Source: JBCCOW01 sp039025855
GTDB lineage: Bacteria > Planctomycetota > Phycisphaerae > Phycisphaerales > Phycisphaeraceae
DNA: 64,000 nt
Direction of reading: 5' to 3'
Assembly: GCA_039025855.1 (NCBI GenBank)
Contig: JBCCNL010000016.1
Location: 1-64,000 of the forward strand
Shown: positions 32,284 through 41,898 of the stretch, one piece after another
Numbering within the stretch: the stretch's first letter is position 1
How the letters are laid out: each line of letters opens with the position of its first letter
Position numbers and translations under genes: made by a program
Notes under the pieces: model-generated
Seen by the model: the letters and a program-made list of their open reading frames with translations, nothing else
The model's database searches: none
Told to the model about the DNA's origin: nothing

Positions 32284-34881
32284 TTAGTTGGTGGGGGTGG
32301 CGGCGAGGGTGTTGAGACGGGCAGACCACTGCAGCCACTCTTCCATGAGATCGCGGGACATGGGCATGGTCTGGTCGTCGAAGGCCTCCTCGGGGATGCG
32401 GCGGAGGAGGTACATGGCCTTGCGGTGGGCGGCGGCGGCAGACTCGTACTGTTCGAGGCGGCAGTAGGCGTTGACGATCTGGACCTGGGCGATGAGGGCG
32501 GAGGGGTGGGACGCCCAGCGGGAGGCGGCGCGGGAGTAGAGCTCGATGGCGGTCTCGAGGGGCTGGACGCCGCCGAGGGTGTACATGGCGTCGGCCTCGT
32601 AGAAGTAGCTGTTGCGGTGATAGAGGCGCTCGAGGTTGGAGAGGGTGTCGGGGTGGCGTTCTTCGAGTTCGGTCTTGACCTGGTTGAAGTAGGCGCGGGC
32701 TTCCTGGAGCCGACGGTCGCGTTCGGCCTGGAGGGCGAGCTGTCGGCGCGGAGGGAGTTCGGTGGCGAGGTCGGCGTCGATCTCGTCGACGGAACGTCGA
32801 AGGGCGTCGGCGAGGAGGAAGCGGAGGCGGGGGCCTTGGCGGGAGTTGCCGTAGCGTTCGACGGCTTCGGTGAGGCGTTCGATGGCGCGGGCGAAGGCGG
32901 CGGGCTGTTCGGTGCCTTGTGCGTGGTAGAGGGAGCCGAGGTCGATGAGGGCGTCGCGGTAGGCGTCGGATTCGGGGGTGATGGTGGGGTGGTCGGTAAC
33001 GACGGACAGGAGGATGCGTTCGGCTTCGCCGAAGCGGTCGACGGCTTGGAGGGATCTGGCGAGGGGGACGTAGGCGTCGGTGACGTAGGGGGCGGCGGGG
33101 TGGTTTCTGATCAGCTCTTCGAAGCGCTGGACGGCGGGGTCGTATTGTCGGTCTGCCATGAGGGCGAGGCCGAGGTTGAGCTTGGCGCGGACGCGTCGGT
33201 CGTCTTCGCGTCGGGTCTCGACGAAGTCGGCGTAGGTCTTGATGGCGTTGGGCCAGTCCTGGGCACGGTCGAAGTTCTGGGCGGCGTTCCAGAGGGCGTT
33301 GCCGTGGAGGGTGTCTTCGTTGGGGAGTCCGGTGACGGCGGCGGCGAGCCGGAGGTAGAAGTCACCGGCCTGTTCGAAGTGTCGGGCGGCGTCCTGATTG
33401 GCGAGAGCGAAGGCCTGGGCGGTGGAGTCCTGGCCGGGCTGGAGGTTGGCGGGGTCGAGCTGTTGGGCTTGTCCGAGGGTTTGCTGGCCGATCTTTTCGT
33501 GGACCGAGGCGAAGCCTTTGAGGGTCTCGGGGGAGAGCTCGGGTTGTTCGAGTCGGGCGGCGAGCTTGAGGAGGGAGAGGGTGTCGGGGTAGCGTTTTTC
33601 TTCGGCGGCGCGTTCGGCGTGTTGCTGGGCAAGCTCAGCGGCACGGGTTCGGCGGGGGTCCCAGGGGGGAGACTGTTCGAGGAGGGTGGAGATGGCGAGG
33701 TTGAGGTGTTCGAGGGCTTCGGGGAGCTGGCGTCCGCCGGGTGCCCAGGCGAAGGCGTCGGCGAGGCCGAGGAGGGCGTCGGGGTAGACGGGGCTGGTGG
33801 GGTGGCGTCGGGCGGCTTCGGTGAAGTAGCCGACGGCTTGTTCGCGGAGGGCTTCGTCGGCGGCGGCGCCTTCGGAGAGTGCGATATTGCCGAGGCCGAT
33901 GAGGATGTGGGCGTTGAGGGGGTCGGCGGCGGGGATGAGGGACTGGGCGAAGCGGTACTTGATGCCGGCCTCATTGAAGTCGTCGACGGCGAGGTAAGCG
34001 TCGGCGAGAAGCGTGTGGAGGCCCGCAAGAGCGACGGGTCGAGAAGGGTCGGGGACGCGGGCGGCGAGGCGGATGATGGTGGGGGTGAGGAGCTGGATGG
34101 CCCGCTGGGGCGTGTTGATGGAGGGGTGTAGGAACTGGCGGGTTTTACGGGCGGCGGCCCAGATTTCCTGCTCGAGGCGGGTGTTGCTGTCGGTGATGCC
34201 TCGGACTTCCTGCTCGAAGCGGGAGAGCAGCTGGTTGCGTCGGGGGATTGACTGGGCGGTCGGCGGGCCTTGGTCGGCTTCGAGGAGGGTACGGACGATG
34301 CGGGCACGCTGTTGGGCGGCGGAGGGGGGCAGGCGATCGACGAGGGCGAGGGCTTCTTCGGTGCGTTCGAGGAGGGCGAGCGTCTCGGCGTAGCGGCGCA
34401 TGGAGTCGGGGGGGACGGTCCATTCGAGGCGTTCGGCGTCGGCGTAGAAGCTGGCGATTTCGGCGTTGTTCAGGCGGGAGGCTTCTGTCGAGAAGTCGAC
34501 GAAGGGCTGCTGGCGGATGGCCAGGAAGAGGCCGTCGGCGCGGAGCTGGGCGATCCGGCCGTGGATTGCGGCGGACTTGGGTTCGAGCTGTTTGAAGTAG
34601 GGGTCGTTGAGAATGGTGTCGACGTCGTCGAGCGCGGCTCCGGGCTCATTGGCGGCGAGCTGCTGCTGGATGCTGTCGAGCGCGGCGGGGATGTCTGGTG
34701 GGTTGTAGCGGGGGATGGCGAGGTAGATGCCGAGGACGAAGAGGCCGAGCCCGAGCAGGAGGACGGGGATCTGCCAGACCTGGGTCCAGTTCATTTCCGA
34801 CGGAGGCGGCGGGGGGAGTGCGGCGGCCTGGTCGGCGAGGGCGAGCTCGGCGGGGTCGAATTCGCTTTGGGCCTCGGGCAT
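32284..34881 (-). CDS. Membrane-anchored TPR-repeat protein
   Basis: 865 residues. One membrane segment lies at about residues 34-55 (IPVLLLGLGLFVLGIYLAI) after a short acidic cytoplasmic start. The rest is helical with several tetratricopeptide-like repeats, clearest at about 520-700 (WNAAQNFDRAQDWPNAIKTY, NLGLALMADRQYDPAVQRFE, YVPLARSLQAVDRFGEAERI). Such proteins act as protein-protein scaffolds, here on the periplasmic face. It is the first gene on this strand before the flagellar set but separated from it by a 164-base gap with two hairpins, so a flagellar role is only possible. Confidence 0.8.
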   Translation of the reverse strand: MPEAQSEFDPAELALADQAAALPPPPPSEMNWTQVWQIPVLLLGLGLFVLGIYLAIPRYNPPDIPAALDSIQQQLAANEPGAALDDVDTILNDPYFKQLEPKSAAIHGRIAQLRADGLFLAIRQQPFVDFSTEASRLNNAEIASFYADAERLEWTVPPDSMRRYAETLALLERTEEALALVDRLPPSAAQQRARIVRTLLEADQGPPTAQSIPRRNQLLSRFEQEVRGITDSNTRLEQEIWAAARKTRQFLHPSINTPQRAIQLLTPTIIRLAARVPDPSRPVALAGLHTLLADAYLAVDDFNEAGIKYRFAQSLIPAADPLNAHILIGLGNIALSEGAAADEALREQAVGYFTEAARRHPTSPVYPDALLGLADAFAWAPGGRQLPEALEHLNLAISTLLEQSPPWDPRRTRAAELAQQHAERAAEEKRYPDTLSLLKLAARLEQPELSPETLKGFASVHEKIGQQTLGQAQQLDPANLQPGQDSTAQAFALANQDAARHFEQAGDFYLRLAAAVTGLPNEDTLHGNALWNAAQNFDRAQDWPNAIKTYADFVETRREDDRRVRAKLNLGLALMADRQYDPAVQRFEELIRNHPAAPYVTDAYVPLARSLQAVDRFGEAERILLSVVTDHPTITPESDAYRDALIDLGSLYHAQGTEQPAAFARAIERLTEAVERYGNSRQGPRLRFLLADALRRSVDEIDADLATELPPRRQLALQAERDRRLQEARAYFNQVKTELEERHPDTLSNLERLYHRNSYFYEADAMYTLGGVQPLETAIELYSRAASRWASHPSALIAQVQIVNAYCRLEQYESAAAAHRKAMYLLRRIPEEAFDDQTMPMSRDLMEEWLQWSARLNTLAATPTN

Positions 34882-34999
34882 GGGGATCGGCGGGGTGGTC
34901 GGGTATGGGATCGCGCCACGCGGGGCGTGGTGATGGTGTTAGTTGGATCGGATGGGGGCGGGGGTGGGCTTGAGTTATCGGGCGGGGCGCGTGGGGTTA

Positions 35000-35023
35000 T
35001 CGCGGCAAGCGGCGACGCTACGA
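35000..35023 (+). repeat. GCTA-foot hairpin overlapping the prfB stop
   Basis: TCGCGGC, loop AA, GCGGCGA with one central G-G mismatch, then CGCTACGAA. On the minus strand the foot TCGTAG supplies the last Ser codon and the TAG stop of prfB. Confidence 0.62.
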
Positions 35024-36148
35024 ATCGGAAGCGTCTTTTTGGTGGGCGCGGCGTTTGAGTTCGGCGTCGATGAAGCCCTGGATGTTGCCGTCCATGACGG
35101 ACTGGGGGTTGCCGACCTCGTAGTTGGTGCGGTGGTCTTTGACGCGGTTGTCGTAGAAGACGTACGAACGGATCTGGCTGCCCCAGCCGCGGTCCACGGA
35201 GCCGCCGGTAGCTTGGTCCATCTCGGCCTGTCGTTTTTCCTCTTCGAGGAGTTCGAGCTTGCCCTTGAGGATGCCCAGGGCGAGGCGTTTGTTCTGTTCC
35301 TGTTTACGCTCGACGGAGCAGACGACCATGATGGGCTCGGCCATGTCGGGGGTCTTGTAGACAAGGCGCACTGCGGAGGCGACCTTGTTGACGTTCTGTC
35401 CGCCGGGGCCGGAGGAGCGGGCGAACATGGTGGTCTCGAGGTGGTCTTCGTCGATCTCGACGCCGCCGGTGTCGGGGAATTCGGGGATGACGTCGATGGT
35501 GGCGAAAGAGGTCTGGCGTTTGCCCTCGGCATTGAAGGGAGAGACCCGGGCGAGGCGGTGGGTGCCGCGTTCGGCGGAGAGGTAGCCGTAGGCCATCGGG
35601 CCCTTGATGAAGAGGGTGACTTCGGAGATGCCGGCCTCGGTGCCGTGGGTCTTGGAGACTTCGGAGACGTCCCAGCCCTGCTTTTCGCAGTGGTAGAGGT
35701 ACATACGGAGGAGCATCTCAGCCCAGTCGTCGGCCTCGGTGCCGCCGGCACCGGACTGGATCGTGAGGTAGCAGTTGCGGCCGTCGTATTTGCCGGAGAG
35801 GAGGGCGGCGGTCTCGAGCTTGTCGATCTTGGCCGCGAGCGGATCGATCTGAGCGTCGACCTCTTCGCGGGTGTCTTGATCGTCTTCGTCCTCGGCCATC
35901 TCCCAGAGCAGGACGGTTTCGTCGATCTCGGACTTGAGATCGGTCACCGGCGAGATCAGGGCCTTGATGGATTTGAGTTCGTCGACGACGGCGTTGGCGC
36001 TGTCCTGGTCGTTCCAGAAGTCGGGCTGACCCATCTCGGCTTCGAGTTCCTTCAGGCGGTCCGACCGCTCGGGGACGCGGAGCGAGTTGTGGATCGCGTC
36101 GACGCGTTGCTGGAGGTTGGAGAGGAGGCCGGGGATGTTGTCGTGCAT
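35018..36148 (-). CDS. prfB: Peptide chain release factor 2
   Basis: 376 residues. It releases finished proteins at UGA and UAA. The tripeptide anticodon SPF is seen in HRLARVSPFNAEGKRQ, which marks RF2 rather than RF1. The catalytic GGQ is in SSGPGGQNVNKVASAVR. IRSYVFYDNRVKDHRT is also typical. The reading frame is continuous through the N-terminal region (LRVPERSDRLKELEAEMGQP), so the UGA frameshift used for autoregulation in many bacteria is absent. The TAG stop lies in a hairpin foot. Confidence 0.96.
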   Translation of the reverse strand: MHDNIPGLLSNLQQRVDAIHNSLRVPERSDRLKELEAEMGQPDFWNDQDSANAVVDELKSIKALISPVTDLKSEIDETVLLWEMAEDEDDQDTREEVDAQIDPLAAKIDKLETAALLSGKYDGRNCYLTIQSGAGGTEADDWAEMLLRMYLYHCEKQGWDVSEVSKTHGTEAGISEVTLFIKGPMAYGYLSAERGTHRLARVSPFNAEGKRQTSFATIDVIPEFPDTGGVEIDEDHLETTMFARSSGPGGQNVNKVASAVRLVYKTPDMAEPIMVVCSVERKQEQNKRLALGILKGKLELLEEEKRQAEMDQATGGSVDRGWGSQIRSYVFYDNRVKDHRTNYEVGNPQSVMDGNIQGFIDAELKRRAHQKDASDS

Positions 36149-36178
36149 GGTGCGAGTGGAAGGGTATGGCAGCGCGGC

Positions 36179-36204
36179 CGGTCGCGAGCGACCGGGCTAA
36201 ACGG
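36179..36204 (+). repeat. GCTA-foot hairpin between the aminotransferase gene and prfB
   Basis: CCGGTCGC, loop GA, GCGACCGG, then GCTAAACG. It is the same as the copy at 24828-24853 but for one loop base. Confidence 0.85.
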
Positions 36205-36222
36205 AGTATGGAGTGAGTTCGG

Positions 36223-37434
36223 TCAGGCGCAGGCGTGGACGACCTCGCCAATGGCGTCGCAGAGCCGGGGGAGATTGGCGGGGGTCATGCCGGCGACGTT
36301 GATGCGGCCGGAACCGACGATGTAGATGGCGTGGTCTTCGCGGAGTTTTTTGACGCAGTCTTTGCTGAGGCCCGAGAGGGTGAACATGCCTTTCTGCCGG
36401 GTGATGAAGGCGTTGCCGTCGGGGGAGAGCTGGGTGTCGCAGGCGTCGAGCTTGTCGCGGAAGGCTTGGCGGGTCGAGTTGATGCGGTCGCGCATGGTGG
36501 CGAGCTCGGCCTTCCAGTCGGCGGTGAGCTCGGCGTCGTCGAGGATTGTCTGGACGACGGCGCCGCCGTGGGCGGGCGGGTTGGAGTAGTTGCGGCGGAT
36601 GGACTGCTTCACTTGTGACTTGGCGGCGGCGGCGGCTTCGTCGTCTGCGGCGACGACGGTGAGCGCGCCGATGCGTTCGCGGTAGAGCCCGAAGTTTTTG
36701 GAGTAGCTGGCGGTGACCATGAACTCGGGGCAGGCGTTGGCGATGGCGTGCAGGCCGGCGGCGTCTTGTTCGAGGCCTTCCCCAAAGCCCTGGTAGGCGA
36801 AGTCGATCAGCGGGAACAGCTGCTTGTCGGCAAGGAGCTTCGCGATCTGTTGCCACTGCTCGGGGGTGGGGTCGATGCCCGTGGGGTTGTGACAGCAGGC
36901 ATGGAGGAGGACGACGTCGCCGGGCTTGGCGGCCTCGAGTCCAGCGAGCATGGCGTCGAAGGCCAGGGCGTTGGCGAGTCGGTCGAGGTAGGGGTAGGTG
37001 CGGGTCTGGAGGCCGGCGGCGAGGAAGATGCCGTGGTGGTTGGCCCAGGTCGGGTCGGACAGGTGGATGCTGGTGTTGGGGAGGTTGGCCTTGAGGAAGT
37101 CGCCGGCGACGCGGAGGCCGCCGGTGCCGCCGGGGGTCTGGGCGGAGAAAGCGCGGGGACTGTCGACGAGGTCGTGACTGGGGCCGAAGAGCATGGCCCG
37201 GGCGTGTCGGCCGAGGGCGGGTTGGCCGTCGATGGGGAAGTAGGACTTGCTGTGGTCGGTTTCGAGAAGGCGGGCCTCGGCGGCTTTGACCGCGCGGAGG
37301 ACCGGGGTGCCGCCGGCCTCGTCCTTGTAGACGCCAACTCCGAGGTTGATCTTGTCCGGGCGGGGGTCTTCGACGAAGGCCTGGGTGAGCCCGAGGATGG
37401 CATCAGGGGGGGCGGGCTGAACGAGCTCGAGCAT
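36223..37434 (-). CDS. Aspartate/aromatic aminotransferase, class I (AspC/TyrB type)
   Basis: 403 residues from the ATG with AAGGA seven bases upstream. It moves amino groups between aspartate or aromatic amino acids and 2-oxoglutarate with PLP. Visible parts are INLGVGVYKDEAGGTPVL near the start, LLHACCHNPTGIDPT, and the PLP-lysine motif SYSKNFGLYRERIGAL. NPPAHGGAVV and SGRINVAGM near the end fit the AspC/TyrB (group Ia) subfamily. The exact substrate cannot be read from sequence. It is divergent from the Gfo/Idh/MocA gene. Confidence 0.9.
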   Translation of the reverse strand: MLELVQPAPPDAILGLTQAFVEDPRPDKINLGVGVYKDEAGGTPVLRAVKAAEARLLETDHSKSYFPIDGQPALGRHARAMLFGPSHDLVDSPRAFSAQTPGGTGGLRVAGDFLKANLPNTSIHLSDPTWANHHGIFLAAGLQTRTYPYLDRLANALAFDAMLAGLEAAKPGDVVLLHACCHNPTGIDPTPEQWQQIAKLLADKQLFPLIDFAYQGFGEGLEQDAAGLHAIANACPEFMVTASYSKNFGLYRERIGALTVVAADDEAAAAAKSQVKQSIRRNYSNPPAHGGAVVQTILDDAELTADWKAELATMRDRINSTRQAFRDKLDACDTQLSPDGNAFITRQKGMFTLSGLSKDCVKKLREDHAIYIVGSGRINVAGMTPANLPRLCDAIGEVVHACA

Positions 37435-37656
37435 GACGGGGTCCTTGGGGGTGCCTGACGGGGCACGGTGGCGATGACCCGGGGGCTGGGCCGAACGGCA
37501 CAGGGTATCTCTGCGGTGCAGAGCGGGCAAAAAGGGGGACCACACGGCCGGCGGCTTGGGGTAGTATCGCCCGCCGGGTATCCCGATCCACGGGGTTCCG
37601 GGACGCTTTCACCCCCCTACCGCCGCCAACCCGACGCGGCATGCGGAGAGCTAGAA

Positions 37657-38835
37657 ATGGACAAGGTCAGACTCGGACTCATCGGCGCCGGCGGCGGCAT
37701 GGCCAACGCCCACCAGAAATACTTCAAGGACATCCCCGGCCTCGATTACGCCGCGGCCAGCGATATCGACCCCGACGCGCTCGAGCGCGTCAAGGCCGAC
37801 TACAGCCCACGCCACACTTTCAGCGATGCCCGCGAGATGATGGACTCCGGCGAGATCGACGCCGTCTTCATCGCCTGTCCCCACTTCGACCACCCGGTGT
37901 TCAGCGAGTACGCCTTCGAGCGGGGCATCCATGTGCTCTGCGAGAAGCCCGTCGCGGTGACCGCGCAGGCCGCGGCCGCCACCAACGCCGCCTACGAAGC
38001 CGCCAAGGCCAAGCACCCCGGCCTCCTCTACGCCGGCATGTTCAACCAGCGCACCCACGCTGACTGGAAGCTCATCAAACGCTACCTCACCGACGGCACC
38101 ATCGGCGAGCTCATGCGCGTCTCCTGGACCATCACCAGCTGGTTCCGTTCGCAGGCCTACTACAACTCCGGCGGCTGGCGGGCCACCTGGTCCGGCGAGG
38201 GCGGCGGCGTCCTCATCAACCAGTGCCCCCACAACCTCGACCTCTTCACCTGGTGGTTCGGTACCCCCAAGAAGGTCATCGCCCTCGCGGAGCTCGGGAA
38301 GTACCACGACATCGAGGTCGAAGACGAGGTCTCCGCGCTCGTGCAATTCGCGAACGGGGCTACCGGCACCTTCGTCACCTCCACCGCGCAGACCCCCGGC
38401 ATCAACCGCATCGAGATCGTCGGCGAGAACGCCACGCTCATCCGCGACGACCACGACTTCATCCTGAAGAAAACCCACCAGGGCGTCCGCGAGTTCATCC
38501 AGACCACCAAAGAACGCTTCGGCAACGTCACTGTCGACGAGCACCACATCAAGGTCGGCGGCGACTCCCCCGGTCACAAAGAGATCACCCGTAACTTCAT
38601 CGCCACCATCCTCGGTAACGACGACGCCCTCATCGCCCCCGCCACCGAAGGCATCCACGGCCTGGAGTTCGGCAACGCCATGCTGCTGTCAGGCCTCGAA
38701 AACAACCACCCCATCGACCTGCCCATGGACCGACCCGCCTACGCCGCCAAGCTTGAAGAGCTTCAGGCCAACTCGACCTACGTCAAGCCCGAGGTCAAAA
38801 ACGCCGGGCCCGTCGCGATGGGCAGTTCGTTCTGA
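37657..38835 (+). CDS. Gfo/Idh/MocA-family oxidoreductase
   Basis: 392 residues from the ATG preceded by GGAGAG. The N-terminal Rossmann fold has RLGLIGAGGGMANAHQKYF, the family EKP motif is in LCEKPVAVTAQAA, and the substrate domain has GGVLINQCPHNLDLFTWWFG with the catalytic-type HNLD. Such enzymes oxidise or reduce sugars or inositols with NAD(P). A C-terminal part NHPIDLPMDRPAYAAKLEEL is common in planctomycete members. The substrate is unknown and no sugar operon surrounds it. Confidence 0.9.
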   Translation: MDKVRLGLIGAGGGMANAHQKYFKDIPGLDYAAASDIDPDALERVKADYSPRHTFSDAREMMDSGEIDAVFIACPHFDHPVFSEYAFERGIHVLCEKPVAVTAQAAAATNAAYEAAKAKHPGLLYAGMFNQRTHADWKLIKRYLTDGTIGELMRVSWTITSWFRSQAYYNSGGWRATWSGEGGGVLINQCPHNLDLFTWWFGTPKKVIALAELGKYHDIEVEDEVSALVQFANGATGTFVTSTAQTPGINRIEIVGENATLIRDDHDFILKKTHQGVREFIQTTKERFGNVTVDEHHIKVGGDSPGHKEITRNFIATILGNDDALIAPATEGIHGLEFGNAMLLSGLENNHPIDLPMDRPAYAAKLEELQANSTYVKPEVKNAGPVAMGSSF

Positions 38836-38907
38836 ATGAATGCGATCCGGGCTGGACGTCACCGATCGGTTACAGCCGGTGCCGATAGCGTTTGTAGTGT
38901 TTTGTGA

Positions 38908-40503
38908 TTACCACTCCCCGTGATCGGCAGGCATCGGAAACCCGATCGTCAGATCACCACGGTTGAGGCTGTAGGTTCCCTTGTCGTCTGCGTGGTTAGG
39001 GCCGAAGCTATAGAGCAGATAGGTTTGTCGATCCTGCGATGGTCGATAGGTCAACGGCACGCCACCCGGCCGAAAACGGTCTGGCGGAAGGGCATCGAGC
39101 AGATCGGGAACCAATACGTCTAACGTTTCCGGGAACCGGCTGTGCTTCATCTGATGCAGCCGGAGTGCCGCGGCGATGATGGCGAGTTCACGGTTCTGGG
39201 CTCCTTGAAAGTGACTACGGATAGAGGCGCCAACGCTCGCCAAGGCGTTCCGCGTGATGGCATGACCAACCGCTTCGCTGTGGTCCGGGGGGAACCAAAC
39301 CGAACGCCCGACGACCTCGAATTCACGCGGCAGTGCAGCCTCGATCGCTTCGATCCCGGCCCAAGAGTCTTGTTCGGGTAGGGCATCGTGATTGGGCAGT
39401 GTTGCGGGTAACGCGTCGAAGTGTCCGTTGATGATCCGCTGGGCCCGCGCTGGGTCGAAGCCACGCGCCCGGATGCTGACCCGGATCAGGTCGCCCTTTA
39501 GGTACCGGATGGATTGCAGGCGACCCCGGAGGTAATCCTCAAGCTGTTGCAGGGCGCGTCCACGCGAATCGGTCTGGAACGCCAGCAGCAACTGGTCGCC
39601 AGGTTCGGTCTTGAGCGTTTCGAGCACGTCGGACAACACGTATGCCGGGACCGAGGGATGGGCGATGAGCGTTCGGGAAAGCTCGTGGGCTCGGGCTCGA
39701 AAACTGATGGCGATAAGCTGTGCCTGCCCGGTGGGCTGCTGTCCCCACAGCTCGGCGAGCCGCATCCACTGCCGATGCCGCTCAACCGCCCTGCCCCAAC
39801 GCTGCTGATGCACCGCCAGGAAGGCATCACTCGCAATCAGGTACTCAACCTCCCCAAACCGCGTCTCCGGGTTGCGTAGCGTGCCGACTTCACGCGCGAG
39901 CGGCTCCGGGGCATTGACATAGGGATATGCGAAACGCGGCCTGCCCAGCGCCTCATCGATGACAGACCAGGCCCACCGGTTTTCATCAAGCCAAGCCTCG
40001 ACCATCGGAAACTCCTCCGGCTTCCACGGCCGCTCCAGGGCCTCGTACGCGGCCTCGTGCCTATCAAACTCGGGAAAAGGCGTGAGCGGCCGGCGTGGCG
40101 ACTCGGCGTCCATCCCCAGCACTCCGAAGACAGCCCGCCGGTCATCCATAAAGATTTCATGGATCGGCTTGTAATCGAAGACCGGCTCACCGTCCTCCCA
40201 CGGCTGCTGGTCAGGCATCAGCCGCAGCAGCGGGATGGCCGCATTGTTCTCCGGCGTCGCGCCGTCCATAATGATCTGGTTCAACGCTGCGGCATAGTCG
40301 ACCGTGCCGTCGGGGTTCAGCGGGCCGGTGAAATACGTGGTGTCCGGGCCAACCCGCGGGGGTGGGTAGGACGCCGGCTCGGGGGCGTGGGTCCGCACCG
40401 CGAACAGCAGCAGCATCGCCCCGGCGAGCACCCCGGTCAGCAGGATCACGCTCACCAGCGGCGAACCCATGGGCGGCTTCTGTAATCGGTCGGGCCCCGT
40501 CAT
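38908..40503 (-). CDS. Paralogue family A, copy 1: membrane-anchored protein with pseudopilin-like C-terminus
   Basis: 531 residues. An N-terminal membrane or signal segment (about 15-36) precedes a large helical region. The shared start block is TTYFTGPLNPDGTVDYAAAL followed by ENNAAIPLL; the shared end block is ALRLHQMKHSRFPETLDVL, LPPDRF, PLTYRPSQDRQTYLLYSFGP and DLTIGFPMP. The end resembles the GspG-type major pseudopilin C-terminus (D-P-x-G-x-P-Y, LYSLGADG). Copies 2 and 3 lie at 41899-43449 and 46108-47625. This copy has lost the DDGG Asp pair seen in the others (ADDKG). Function unknown. Confidence 0.75.
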   Translation of the reverse strand: MTGPDRLQKPPMGSPLVSVILLTGVLAGAMLLLFAVRTHAPEPASYPPPRVGPDTTYFTGPLNPDGTVDYAAALNQIIMDGATPENNAAIPLLRLMPDQQPWEDGEPVFDYKPIHEIFMDDRRAVFGVLGMDAESPRRPLTPFPEFDRHEAAYEALERPWKPEEFPMVEAWLDENRWAWSVIDEALGRPRFAYPYVNAPEPLAREVGTLRNPETRFGEVEYLIASDAFLAVHQQRWGRAVERHRQWMRLAELWGQQPTGQAQLIAISFRARAHELSRTLIAHPSVPAYVLSDVLETLKTEPGDQLLLAFQTDSRGRALQQLEDYLRGRLQSIRYLKGDLIRVSIRARGFDPARAQRIINGHFDALPATLPNHDALPEQDSWAGIEAIEAALPREFEVVGRSVWFPPDHSEAVGHAITRNALASVGASIRSHFQGAQNRELAIIAAALRLHQMKHSRFPETLDVLVPDLLDALPPDRFRPGGVPLTYRPSQDRQTYLLYSFGPNHADDKGTYSLNRGDLTIGFPMPADHGEW

Positions 40504-40606
40504 CGTCCCTAGTTTAAGTACCGGGCTGGCCCTACAAACGACGCAGGGTTTGCGTTACCCTCAACTAGGCCCGCCGACCGCTCCAACCCGAGAAAGAGAG
40601 ACACCC

Positions 40607-41383
40607 GTGGATGATGATCGAATGGACCCCATCCCTGAAGCCGCCCCGCTGGAGAGCGAAGCCGCTGCCCCCGCCCTGCATTCGATCAAGGGCATCCTGT
40701 GTGCTGCATTCCTTGGCTCGTTCCTGGGGGGTGGGATCGTCATGGCGATCAACTTCGCACGGATGAAGAAGCAGGCCGCCGCGGTGGGCACCGTCATCGC
40801 GTCGGTCGTCGCCACCCTGGGCCTGGTGGGGCTGATCTTCGCTCTGCCCGACGACCTCCCGGTCCCGAACATCGCGTTCATTGTCCCGCAACTGCTCGCG
40901 GTGTATTTCATCGCCAAAGCGCTGCAGGGCCAGGCGATCGCGGAACATACCGAAGCGGGCGGGGCGATGAGCTCGCAGTGGCGATCCGCCGGCGTTGGTC
41001 TGTTGTGCTTTGTGGTCCTGGCGGTGGGCATTTTCGCGGCGGTCTTCGCGCTCGAGCCGTCCTTCGGCACCCGGGTCGAGTTCGGCAACGACGAGGTGTA
41101 CATCGCGGGTGATGCGACCGGGGCCGACGCCCAGAAGCTGGCCGACGCCTTGGAGACCGCGGGCTACTTCGGGTCGGCCGGCGCGTCGGTGAAGCTCGAA
41201 GAACTGTCGGGCCAGACGACGATCTCTTTTGTGCTGGTGGACGGCGCGTGGAACGCACCGGATACCCTCGACGGGTTCCGGGAACTGGGCGGATTGGTGG
41301 CCGAGTCGGGCTTCGCCAAGCCGCTTACGGTCGAACTATGCAACGCGTACTTCGAGGTTCAGAAGACGCTGACGATTGAGTGA
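40607..41383 (+). CDS. Membrane protein with C-terminal soluble domain, unknown
   Basis: 258 residues from a GTG start; an ATG five codons later is an alternative. Four hydrophobic segments are visible (about residues 27-45, 58-80, 87-105 and 132-155). The last 100 residues form a soluble domain with VYIAGDATGADAQKLADALE and FVLVDGAWNAPDTLDGFREL. That part looks like a small alpha/beta domain I cannot name. It lies divergent from paralogue copy 1 and overlaps the next gene. Confidence 0.65.
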   Translation: MDDDRMDPIPEAAPLESEAAAPALHSIKGILCAAFLGSFLGGGIVMAINFARMKKQAAAVGTVIASVVATLGLVGLIFALPDDLPVPNIAFIVPQLLAVYFIAKALQGQAIAEHTEAGGAMSSQWRSAGVGLLCFVVLAVGIFAAVFALEPSFGTRVEFGNDEVYIAGDATGADAQKLADALETAGYFGSAGASVKLEELSGQTTISFVLVDGAWNAPDTLDGFRELGGLVAESGFAKPLTVELCNAYFEVQKTLTIE

Positions 41384-41868
41384 AGCCGACGCGTCGGCCT
41401 TACGATGAGCGGATGGTCGGCCAAGCGTCAGCGCCATCGTCCCGGCGGAGCACCGCCAGCCGCGCTATCCAACGCGTGACGCTTGCCGTCGTTGGGCTGG
41501 TCTCTGTGGCCTACGTGGTTGGCTTCGCGTCCGAAGGCATCGACGCCGTCTTGTTCTTCTTGCCGTTCACCATGACGCCGCTGGCGATCACTGCCCTGCT
41601 CGCCTGGAAGTGCCGCACGATCGCCGGTCAGGTTGTTCTGCTGGCCTCGGCCCTTGGTTACTCGGCCTGGCTGACGTTCGTCTATCTCAGCGTGGTGTAT
41701 TGGCACCCCGACCCACAGGGTGCGATCGCCTTTCTGTTCGTCGGCCTCTACGCCGCCCCGGCGCTGTTGCTGCTGTGGTCGTGCGGCATTGGCTGTGAAG
41801 CGTTTCGTTGGATTGCAAAGAGCCGTACTCATCCGGCCGAGTCCAGCGAATCCGGCCAGACCGCATGA
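41380..41868 (+). CDS. Small four-helix membrane protein, unknown
   Basis: 162 residues. A GTG start overlaps the stop of the upstream gene (GTGA); an ATG at 41413 is an alternative. Four hydrophobic segments lie at about 35-53, 57-80, 84-108 and 117-142, with a short charged tail. I do not recognise a family. The overlap suggests co-translation with the preceding membrane protein, so the two may form a pair. Confidence 0.55.
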   Translation: MKPTRRPYDERMVGQASAPSSRRSTASRAIQRVTLAVVGLVSVAYVVGFASEGIDAVLFFLPFTMTPLAITALLAWKCRTIAGQVVLLASALGYSAWLTFVYLSVVYWHPDPQGAIAFLFVGLYAAPALLLLWSCGIGCEAFRWIAKSRTHPAESSESGQTA

Positions 41869-41898
41869 CAAGCCCCCCGGTGCTGAGGCTGTGTAGAG

